A DNA stretch of 53,418 nucleotides from Mycobacterium sp. (lineage in GTDB: Bacteria; Actinomycetota; Actinomycetes; Mycobacteriales; Mycobacteriaceae). Shown here one piece after another: positions 46,501-52,854 of this stretch. The notes beneath the pieces were generated by a model that saw nothing but the letters and a program-made list of their open reading frames with translations, ran no database searches and was not told the origin of the DNA. The stretch is taken from NCBI RefSeq assembly GCF_008709575.1, contig NZ_VYIK01000020.1, positions 1 to 53,418 of the forward strand, read 5' to 3'. The position numbers were made by a program, and so were the translations under genes. Numbering within the stretch: the stretch's first letter is position 1; each line of letters begins with the position of its first letter.

Positions 46501-46928
46501 CCATCGGCGCCGACCCTGACCGTCACGTGGTGCTGTGCAACGGCTACCCGCTGCCGCTGCTGGCCACCGACAACCCCGACATCCGGGTCGGCGGGGTGCG
46601 GTTCCGGGCCTGGCAGCCCCCCAGCGCGCTGCACCCCACCCTCGGAGTCGACAGCCCGCTGCGGTTCGAGCTGGCCGACGTCGCCACCGCCGTCTCCCGC
46701 GGCGGCTGCACCTACCATGTCGCCCATCCCGGCGGGCGCGCCTATGACGAGCCGCCCGTCAACGCCGTCGAGGCCGAGGCGCGGCGCAGCCGCCGTTTCG
46801 AGGCCATCGGCTTCAGCCCCGGCGCCCTCGACGTCGCCGACATCCGGGAGAAACAGGCCCGGCTGGCCACCGACGTCGGCGCGCCGGGCATCCTCGACCT
46901 GCGGCGGGTGCGGACCGTGCTGCGGTGA
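43548..46928 (+). CDS. large transglutaminase-DUF2126 fusion protein
   Basis: A 1126-residue protein, close in size to H37Rv Rv2566. The N-terminus repeats the transglutaminase N region, then a core with C200 (VASCRDSAW), H249 (DLHAWAEAY) and D265 (GLDPTSG). DUF2126 covers roughly 340-1100. Its GGGNHITLGG (about 715) and LLELRGFEMPPHPH (about 852) segments look to me like the metal-binding strands of glutamate-cysteine-ligase or glutamine-synthetase-fold amidoligases; that is inference. If so, one chain carries both a ligase and a cysteine hydrolase. It lies 55 bp after the Rv2409c homologue on the same strand. Confidence 0.88.
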   Translation: MGIKVALEHRTSYTFDRLVEVYPHVVRLRPAPHTRTPIEAYSLRVEPADHFINWQQDAFGNFVARLVFAHRMRHLSITVGLIADLKVINPFDFFIEDWAETWPGVPRGTVGAAPVFRYPKALADDLEPYLRPVDENGEGSGPGELVAAWVRNFSVPDGTRTIDFLVALNRAINAEVGYTVRLEPGVQTPDCTLRTGVASCRDSAWLLVSVLREMGLAARFVSGYLVQLASDVEALDGPSGPDADFTDLHAWAEAYIPGAGWIGLDPTSGLLAGEGHIPLAATPHPASAAPISGATGVCHTVLDFSNTVTRIHEDPRVTLPYTDAAWKAICAVGRHVDDRLAAADVRLTVGGEPTFVSVDNHVDEEWRTAADGPHKRRRASDLAARLKAVWAPHGLIQREQGKWYPGEPLPRWQIAIYWRTDGQPLWSDDTLLADPWGSEPATPADDQAAYQVLAGIAEGLGLPLSQVRPAYEDPLARLAAKVRLPSGDPVDAADDLSPDAGPEAGPDSAAGRAALLRRLDESVTGPAAFVLPLHRRDDDLGWASANWRLRRGRIVLVDGDSPAGLRLPLDAISWRPPRPVLDVDPTGPRPSPGPTSDAAVIEDPDTAPPTAMVAEVRGGLLHIFIPPTGALEHFADLVSRVETAAGHLGCPVVVEGYGPPPDPRCTSVTITPDPGVIEVNIAPTATFADQRRQLETLYEQARLARLSTESFDIDGTHGGTGGGNHITLGGITPADSPLLRRPDLLVSLLTYWQRHPALSYVFAGRFVGTTSQAPRVDEGRAEALYELEIAFAEIARLAAGVRPGDNRAEPWLVDRALRHLLTDITGNTHRAEFCIDKLYNPDSTRGRLGLLELRGFEMPPHPHMAMVQSLLVRSLVAWFWDEPLRAPLIRHGANLHGRYLLPHFLIHDIAEVAADLRAHGIDFATSWLDPFTEFRFPRIGTAVFDGVEIELRGAIEPWNTLGEQATAGGTARYVDSSVERIQVRTIGADPDRHVVLCNGYPLPLLATDNPDIRVGGVRFRAWQPPSALHPTLGVDSPLRFELADVATAVSRGGCTYHVAHPGGRAYDEPPVNAVEAEARRSRRFEAIGFSPGALDVADIREKQARLATDVGAPGILDLRRVRTVLR

Positions 46929-46959
46929 CGGCGGACTCGGAGCTAAGGACAGCTAAGGA

Positions 46960-47982
46960 CTAGGACGACGCCACCTCGTCGATGACGGCGTGGACGAATC
47001 CCATCTTCTCCAGCACGGCGACCGGCAACACAAACGGGTACAGGTCCTCGTGGCCCATCGAACGGTTCACCATGTTCAGCGACCAGGACAACGGCAGCCA
47101 CATGTCGACGATCGTGGAGAAAGCGCTGGGGCCCAGCACCCGCCGTTCGATCGTCGCCGCGGCCGGCGCGAAACCGCACGCAGCCGCGGTGTCCAGCACG
47201 TCGCGGATGTGCAAGTAGTGCGCGAATGTCTCCGCCCAGTCTTCGGCCGGGTGCATGGACGCATACGACGACACGAAGCGCTGCTCCCACCCGTCCGGCG
47301 CCCCGTGGCGGTAATGCCGGTCCAGCGCCTGCTGGTAGTCGGCATCGGGGTCGCCGAACAGCTCGCCGAAGCGCGCCAGGTGATCTGGTGACGGGCCGAT
47401 CAGCCGGTAGAAGTAGTAGTGTCCGATCTCGTGCCGCAGGTGCCCGAGCAGCGTGCGGTAGGGCTCGCGCATCGCGACGCGCAGCTGCTCGCGGTGCACG
47501 TCGTCGCCTTCGGCCAGATCCAGTGTGATGACGCCCCTATCGTGCCCGGTGACGACCTTCTCGAACTCACTCGACAACAGGTCGAACGCCAGCCCGTGCT
47601 CGGGGTCCTCGGCGCGGCCGACGATCGGTAACCTCAGCTCGTGCAACTCCGCGATCAGCCTGCGCTTGGCTTGCTCGGCCCGGGCGAAGGCCGCCAATGC
47701 CTTGGCGTCGGAGTCGTTGGGCCGCTGTCGGGTCAACGAGCAGGATGCGCACAACCTGCCGGATTGGCCCGCATCGACCAGCCAATTGCATTCGGCGAGA
47801 TGAAGATTGGCACACAGTTGGTGTTTGTCGGCGTCCACCGCGCCGGCGTGGTCGGGCTCGTCCGCGATCACCAGCAGGGCCATCTCGTCGAGGGAGAATC
47901 CCAGTGCAGCACCGCAGGACAGACATACCGAGTTCTCGAATCGCAGGCGCTGGCCGCAGTTGGGACAGCTGAAGTCACGCAT
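46960..47982 (-). CDS. zinc-ribbon zinc metallopeptidase
   Basis: A 340-residue protein homologous to Rv2568c. An N-terminal zinc ribbon (C6, C9, C20, C23) is followed by a second Cys cluster (C57, C65, C78, C81). The metallopeptidase motif HEIGH is at 184-188, and AEDWAETFAHYLH (D248, E251) offers the third zinc ligand. This is the Peptidase_Mx-type family. Substrate unknown; with ligases and transglutaminase-like enzymes nearby it may process the tagged or ligated product. The ATG at 47982 overlaps the end of the transglutaminase-like gene by 8 bp. Confidence 0.87.
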   Translation of the reverse strand: MRDFSCPNCGQRLRFENSVCLSCGAALGFSLDEMALLVIADEPDHAGAVDADKHQLCANLHLAECNWLVDAGQSGRLCASCSLTRQRPNDSDAKALAAFARAEQAKRRLIAELHELRLPIVGRAEDPEHGLAFDLLSSEFEKVVTGHDRGVITLDLAEGDDVHREQLRVAMREPYRTLLGHLRHEIGHYYFYRLIGPSPDHLARFGELFGDPDADYQQALDRHYRHGAPDGWEQRFVSSYASMHPAEDWAETFAHYLHIRDVLDTAAACGFAPAAATIERRVLGPSAFSTIVDMWLPLSWSLNMVNRSMGHEDLYPFVLPVAVLEKMGFVHAVIDEVASS

Positions 47983-48895
47983 GCAGCACATCACTTTCAC
48001 AGGGCGCCACGTCGACGGCGACGTCGATGACGCTGGTCTCGGAGTTGGTGTAGATGATGCCGCGCAGCGGCGGCACATCGGCGTAATCGCGACCGCGGCC
48101 CACGACGACGTAGCGCTCGTCGACCAGCTGGTTGTTGGTGGGATCCAGCCCGAGCCAACGGTTTTGCGGCGTCCACACCTCCACCCAGGCATGGGTGGCG
48201 TCGATACCGGCCAGCCGGTCCTTACCCGGCGGCGGGTCGGTGGCCAGATAGCCCGACACGTAGCGCGCCGCCAGGCCGTTGGCGCGCAGGCAGGCGATCG
48301 CGAGGCGGGCGAAATCCTGGCAGACTCCCTCGCGGGCCGCCAGCACCTCGGTGACTTTCGTGGACACGGTCGTCGAGCCGGAGCGGTAGGTGAAGTCGGC
48401 GTAGATTTTTCCGGCCAGGTCGCGCAGCACCTCGATCAGCGGGCGCGCCGGGGCGAAACTGGGTGCGGCGTACGCGCGCACGTCGTCGGTGATCTCGGGG
48501 GGATTCAGGTCGAGGGTGAACTCGGTGGCCAGTGCGCCGTCCGGTCCGGACGGGCGGGCCGCCTCCCAGGGGGCTTGCGCCGATCCGGACTCGTAGCACT
48601 GCGCAGCCGGCGGGTCCACTTCGACGACGGCGTCGCTGACGATCGTCAGCCGCCGATGCGGTTCGGTGACGTGGAAATACGAACTCACGTTGCCGTAGAT
48701 GTCGCGGCTGATCGAGCAGTCGGCGGGTGCGGGCTCGATCCGCAACTCGTGGGAAAGGCAACGCTGCCGCTCGCCGTCGCGCGGCGTGAGAAACCCGCGG
48801 CCATAGGAACTGGTCACGACATCGGAGTAGCGGTATTCCGTGCGGTGGGTGATGTGATAGCAGCGAGCGCGCGGCCGGCGGGACAATTCGGTCAC
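47975..48895 (-). CDS. transglutaminase-like cysteine hydrolase (Rv2569c type)
   Basis: A 306-residue paralogue of the protein at 42653. The N-terminal region is similar (YHITHRTEYRYSDVV) and the core triad is complete: C192 (GVCQDFARL), H235 (ATHAWVEVW) and D251 (GLDPTNN). It has an inserted segment around residues 100-125 absent from the other copy. The GTG start overlaps the stop of the upstream ATP-grasp/alpha-E fusion (GTGA), and its end overlaps the metallopeptidase start, forming a tightly coupled three-gene operon. Confidence 0.9.
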   Translation of the reverse strand: MTELSRRPRARCYHITHRTEYRYSDVVTSSYGRGFLTPRDGERQRCLSHELRIEPAPADCSISRDIYGNVSSYFHVTEPHRRLTIVSDAVVEVDPPAAQCYESGSAQAPWEAARPSGPDGALATEFTLDLNPPEITDDVRAYAAPSFAPARPLIEVLRDLAGKIYADFTYRSGSTTVSTKVTEVLAAREGVCQDFARLAIACLRANGLAARYVSGYLATDPPPGKDRLAGIDATHAWVEVWTPQNRWLGLDPTNNQLVDERYVVVGRGRDYADVPPLRGIIYTNSETSVIDVAVDVAPCESDVLHA

Positions 48896-51555
48896 GGCGT
48901 CATCCGGTGCCGGTCAGGCCCCCACAGTGGCTGCATCGCGCCGGGCATCGCAAGCTGGGTCGCGGTGATGATGCCGGACAAGTCACGCAGTCCCTCGTGC
49001 AAACCGTCGAGCAACGCGGTCAGTTCGGCGCGCTCACCCGCCGCGGTCACCACGTCGAGGTCGGCCGGGTCGAGACGGCGCAGCCGGGTGGCGACCTCGT
49101 CGACCAACCGTTCGGCTTTCGCGGAGCCGGAAGCCTCGGGCAGTGTCTGCACATCGGCGCGCAGCCGCTCGAACTGGTACACCAGCGAGCGCGGGTTTTC
49201 GGGCTCGAAAAGCACCAGCTCAGCCACCGCGCCCACGCTGTCCGTACCCACGTTGCGCCGCAGGTAGATCACCGCCGACTCGCAGGCCACCAGGGTGGAC
49301 TCGATGATCGCCTGCTCGGCGGCGGGGCTGCGGGCCTGTCCCAGGGTGGCGCGCAGCAATCCGGTCAGCCACATCGCCCGCTCGATCCGTTTGCCGATGT
49401 CGGCGATGGTCCAGTCGACGTCGCGCACCATCGATTCGGCGGCCACCCCGGACAGCGCCAGCATGCCCGCCAGCGTCAGGGCGTGCGCGGCGCCGAGCGC
49501 GGTGTCGTCGGCCGCCGGTTCGCCGGGCGGGACCGGGCGTGCGTTCGCCAACTCCGCCAGGGCCCGCTCGACACCGCCGAGCACCATCCAGGTGTCCCTC
49601 GACATCTGGTCGCGCACCGCCCGGGCCGCCACACCGAGGCGTTCCACCGACTGCGCCAGCGACCCCGGGCATTGCGGGTCGGCGGTCAACGACCACAGGA
49701 TCCGTGGCGCGGCAGCGACCCGCTCGGCGTCGGAAACCTCGGCGGCGGTGCCGGTCACCTGCCGCAGCGCGGCGAGCAGCACGGGCACGCAGTCGCTGCC
49801 CGCCATCTCGGGACGGTTGCGGAATTCGTGGTAGCGCTCACGGGTGACGGTCAGCAATCGGGCCATGTTCTCGGCACGTTCGGCGTAGCGTCCCAGCCAG
49901 AACAGGTCGGACAACACCCGCGGCGAGCTGACACCGCGGGTGCCGCTGGGCTTGACCGTGGGCGGCTCGACCGGCGGCACCGTGACCTCGGCCTGGGCCC
50001 GGATCTGCGGTTGCACCCAGATATCCTTGGCGGCAACGGTATTCAATGTATACGCCGCGCTTCCGGGTGCTAAGACGTACCCCAGGCCGCCGATCATCGG
50101 AGCGTAGCCGCCGCGTTGTGACACCGTGAACAACCGCATCCCGACGCCGGCGGGCGCCAGTCCGACCGGGTAGTGGTCGCTCGGCGCGGACGAGAACTGC
50201 GGCGGTTCCTGACCGACCCACTGCCACGGGGCGGCCTCGATGCGTGCCGCCAGAGCCTCGCGTTGCCCCGAGGACAGCTCCGGCCCGACGATCGTCCGGC
50301 CACCGGTCGTCGACTTGATCAGCAGCGACGACAGCCGGGCGAGCAGGTGCGAGCGCTCGGCGTCGATGCCGCCCCAGTACAGCGGGGCCGTCGCCAGCTG
50401 CGGGGTTTCCCCCAGCAGCTCCCGGGCCAGTTCGGGCAGGAACCGCAGCAGTCCGGGGCTTTCCAGAATCCCGCTGCCGAGGGTGTTGACCACGGTCACC
50501 GCCCCGCGCCGGAGCACCTCCACCAGCCCGACCACCCCCAACTGGGAATCGGAGCGCAGATCGAGCGGATCGGCGTAGTCGGCGTCGACCCGTCGCAGCA
50601 CGACGTCGACCTGCTTCAGCGTGCCCAGCGAGCGCATCCACAACCGGCCGGCCCGGACCACCAAATCAGCGCTTTCCACCAGCGGGAACCCCAGCACCGA
50701 CGCCAGATAGGCCTGGTCGAAGGCGGTCTCGGAGTAGGTGCCCGGGGTCAGCACCACCACCACGGGATCCGCGGCGGCCTCGGGCGCCACGTTGATCAGC
50801 GCCAACCGCAAGGTCTGCGCGAACGGCGAGACGGGACACGGCCCGACGCGCTGGTAGAGGTCGGGAGCCGCGTGCGCGAGCACCCGGCGGTCGGCCAGCG
50901 CGTATCCGGCTCCCGACGGCGCCTGGGTCCAGTCCGCGTTGACCAGGAAGTTCCCGGACCTGTCCCGGCTGACGTCGCAGCCGTGCAGGAAGAGTTGGTG
51001 CCGGCCCGGTATCTCGATCCCGCTGGCCGCGCGCACATACCCGGGGTGGGCGAACAACAACTCGGGCGGCAAGATCCCGCCGGTGACCGAGTGCCGCGGA
51101 CCGTAGAGGTCGGCCAGCACCTCGTTGAGCAGCCGGCTGCGTTGTACCAGACCGGATTCCAGCGTGGCCCAGTCCTGTGGTGAGACCAGCAGCGGCAGTG
51201 CGTCCAGCTGCCAGGGTGCGGGCGCGGCAAGGCCGTGGCCGTCGCCGGTTGCGCCGTCGCGGTGGTCGATCGGTATGTAGGTGATGCCCTCGTTGTCCAG
51301 CCGGGCGCGCACCGTCGCGCGCAGCCGATCCAGGCCCGCGCGCCCGCGTTCGCCGACCACCTCGGCGAACGCCGACCAGTCCGGCCGGATGTTGCCGGCG
51401 GCGTCGATGAACTCGTCGTACCCCACCACACCCGCGGATCCGCTGCGCAGGTCGAACAGTGCCTCCTGGGCCCAGGCGGCGCGGTAACCGGCGAGCAGCC
51501 GGTCGGGGTCGTACCAGGCGGCCGGCGGCGCGGAACCCGACGTTGCCGTGGACAA
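48892..51555 (-). CDS. permuted ATP-grasp and alpha-E fusion protein, ATP-grasp motifs degraded
   Basis: An 887-residue protein close in size to Rv2567. Residues 1-535 are a permuted ATP-grasp domain; from 543 an alpha-E domain follows (VLSDLFWLGRYAERAENMARL). Compared with the protein at 40030, the EDN triplet reads NAD (206-208), the GSGGYG loop reads TTGGRT, and the Asp of VDLRPF is Gly (472), although the preceding Lys is kept (K414). It may be a pseudoenzyme or bind a different ligand. The TTG start at 51555 is backed by AGGAGG seven bases upstream. It heads the minus-strand operon. Confidence 0.88.
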   Translation of the reverse strand: MSTATSGSAPPAAWYDPDRLLAGYRAAWAQEALFDLRSGSAGVVGYDEFIDAAGNIRPDWSAFAEVVGERGRAGLDRLRATVRARLDNEGITYIPIDHRDGATGDGHGLAAPAPWQLDALPLLVSPQDWATLESGLVQRSRLLNEVLADLYGPRHSVTGGILPPELLFAHPGYVRAASGIEIPGRHQLFLHGCDVSRDRSGNFLVNADWTQAPSGAGYALADRRVLAHAAPDLYQRVGPCPVSPFAQTLRLALINVAPEAAADPVVVVLTPGTYSETAFDQAYLASVLGFPLVESADLVVRAGRLWMRSLGTLKQVDVVLRRVDADYADPLDLRSDSQLGVVGLVEVLRRGAVTVVNTLGSGILESPGLLRFLPELARELLGETPQLATAPLYWGGIDAERSHLLARLSSLLIKSTTGGRTIVGPELSSGQREALAARIEAAPWQWVGQEPPQFSSAPSDHYPVGLAPAGVGMRLFTVSQRGGYAPMIGGLGYVLAPGSAAYTLNTVAAKDIWVQPQIRAQAEVTVPPVEPPTVKPSGTRGVSSPRVLSDLFWLGRYAERAENMARLLTVTRERYHEFRNRPEMAGSDCVPVLLAALRQVTGTAAEVSDAERVAAAPRILWSLTADPQCPGSLAQSVERLGVAARAVRDQMSRDTWMVLGGVERALAELANARPVPPGEPAADDTALGAAHALTLAGMLALSGVAAESMVRDVDWTIADIGKRIERAMWLTGLLRATLGQARSPAAEQAIIESTLVACESAVIYLRRNVGTDSVGAVAELVLFEPENPRSLVYQFERLRADVQTLPEASGSAKAERLVDEVATRLRRLDPADLDVVTAAGERAELTALLDGLHEGLRDLSGIITATQLAMPGAMQPLWGPDRHRMTP

Positions 51556-51661
51556 CGAGCCACCTCCTGCCGTCTACCCGCGGTATCTGATCCGGATGGT
51601 ATGCGCGGATCGAGACCGACCGATGTGCACATCAGCGATCCCATCATCCCCCGCGTTGGCG

Positions 51662-51667
51662 TAACCT
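51662..51667 (+). promoter_or_regulatory. candidate -10 box for the CBS-domain gene
   Basis: TAACCT fits TANNNT and lies about 45 nt before the ATG. A small GCCTC/GAGGC hairpin and the GGAGG ribosome-binding site follow in the leader. Confidence 0.35.
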
Positions 51668-51712
51668 ATGGCCCTGAAGCCTCGGTGAGGCCTGACAGAG
51701 CTGGAGGGCTCG

Positions 51713-52141
51713 ATGCGCATCGCTGATGTACTGCGGAACAAGGGTGCCGCGGTGGTAACGATCAATCCGGACGCGACGGTGACCGAATTACTGGCCGGGC
51801 TCGCCGCACACAACATCGGCGCGATGGTGGTCGTTGCGCCCGAGGGCGTCGTCGGCATCGTCTCCGAGCGCGACATCGTGCGCCAACTGCACGTACACGG
51901 CGCTTCGGTGTTGTCGCGGCCGGTGTCGAAAATCATGACCCCGGTCGTGTCGACGTGCACCAGGAACGACACGGTGGACAGCCTCAGCGCGCTGATGACC
52001 CACCATCGGGTGCGCCATATCCCGGTCGTCGAGGACGGCAAACTGGTCGGGATCGTCAGCATCGGCGACGTGGTGAAGACCCGGATGGAAGAGCTCGAAG
52101 CCGAGCACGCCCAGCTGCAGTCCTACATCAGTCAGGGCTGA
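51713..52141 (+). CDS. two-CBS-domain protein
   Basis: A 142-residue protein made only of a CBS pair, homologous to Rv2406c. The first CBS covers about residues 5-65 (GAVVTINPDATVTELLAGL, GVVGIVSERDIVRQL), the second about 75-130 (IMTPVVSTCTRNDTVDSL, VPVVEDGKLVGIVSIGDVV). CBS pairs bind adenosyl ligands such as AMP, ATP or SAM. No catalytic domain is attached, so it probably regulates another protein. GGAGG lies eight bases before the ATG. It diverges from the ATP-grasp/alpha-E operon. Confidence 0.92.
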   Translation: MRIADVLRNKGAAVVTINPDATVTELLAGLAAHNIGAMVVVAPEGVVGIVSERDIVRQLHVHGASVLSRPVSKIMTPVVSTCTRNDTVDSLSALMTHHRVRHIPVVEDGKLVGIVSIGDVVKTRMEELEAEHAQLQSYISQG

Positions 52142-52145
52142 CCGC

Positions 52146-52766
52146 TCAGCGCCACGAGTAGTCGGCCCGCAGCCGCGCGGCCACCACGTCGAAGGCCTCG
52201 CGCCCCAGGATCGCGCCCTCGCGGCGGATGCTCTCCTCGGGCACGTCGAGCACCCGATCCAGCCGCGCCCAGCCGGCGCTGCCGATCCCGACCCACTGCT
52301 GGCCCGGGGCGGGCTGTTGCCGGTCCGACAGCGCCAGCCCCAGCAAGGTGTCCTGGTCGCGGCCCACGACCAGCACCGGGCGGTCCTCGCCGCGGGTGGG
52401 GTCGTCGTGGACCAGCCATGTCCAGACGATCTCGCCGGAATCGGCCGGGCCGTCGAGGTCGGGGGCGTAGACCAGCGTGCGGGCTCGACACGCGGTGGGG
52501 ACGCTGCGGTTGGTCACCGGCCGCCCGGGGGTGATCGTGGTCGGCGGTGTCGGCGCGCTGCCGGCGATGAGGTCGATGCCCAGCCGCAGACCCTGCGCAA
52601 TGCCGCGCCGGATGCCCTGTTTGATCACCGGCCCGATGCTCTGCTCGGCCGCGACCGAGTCGTGCAGCCGGCGCAGGACTGCCGGAACCTCACCGACGGC
52701 CAGCGATACCAGGTTTGCGGCGAACCGCTGCCACGTCTGCCGCTGCGACTTGCCTGCCGACGCCAT
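52146..52766 (-). CDS. MazF/PemK-like domain protein with long helical N-terminus
   Basis: A 206-residue protein matching the Rv2405 position. Residues 1-85 are helical and basic; from about 110 a MazF/PemK-like strand pattern appears (GEIVWTWLVHDDPTRGEDRPVLVVGRD and LLGLALS). MazF toxins are about 110 residues and paired with an antitoxin; none is encoded here, so a housekeeping RNA- or ribosome-related role is equally possible. The ATG at 52766 follows a TATGCT box by six bases. Its end is 4 bp from the convergent CBS gene. Confidence 0.7.
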   Translation of the reverse strand: MASAGKSQRQTWQRFAANLVSLAVGEVPAVLRRLHDSVAAEQSIGPVIKQGIRRGIAQGLRLGIDLIAGSAPTPPTTITPGRPVTNRSVPTACRARTLVYAPDLDGPADSGEIVWTWLVHDDPTRGEDRPVLVVGRDQDTLLGLALSDRQQPAPGQQWVGIGSAGWARLDRVLDVPEESIRREGAILGREAFDVVAARLRADYSWR

Positions 52767-52772
52767 GGTCGC

Positions 52773-52778
52773 AGCATA
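52773..52778 (-). promoter_or_regulatory. -10 box for the leaderless MazF-like gene
   Basis: On the minus strand TATGCT is followed by six bases and then the ATG, with no ribosome-binding site. It lies 30 bp from the oppositely oriented lepA -10. Confidence 0.55.
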
Positions 52779-52807
52779 GGACTTGGACCCCCGCGAGGCT
52801 GTCCGGA

Positions 52808-52813
52808 TACCCT
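52808..52813 (+). promoter_or_regulatory. -10 box for lepA
   Basis: TACCCT in the context GGATACCCTGG, about 42 nt before the apparent lepA start. Transcription from here would begin near 52820, downstream of the only upstream in-frame TTG (52783). Confidence 0.45.
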
Positions 52814-52854
52814 GGAGCCACGGCCGCCTGAACCCCGTCGACCAGGAGATTCCC

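Noticed and set aside
43539..46727. 1062-codon open frame antisense to the DUF2126 gene
   Set aside because: The plus strand has a recognisable triad and family motifs; the antisense translation is rich in Arg/Gly/Gln/His and matches nothing, a common effect of high GC.
46941..46960. Perfect 10-bp tandem duplication AGCTAAGGAC
   Set aside because: Only two copies in a 31-bp gap between convergent genes; most likely a minor slippage event.
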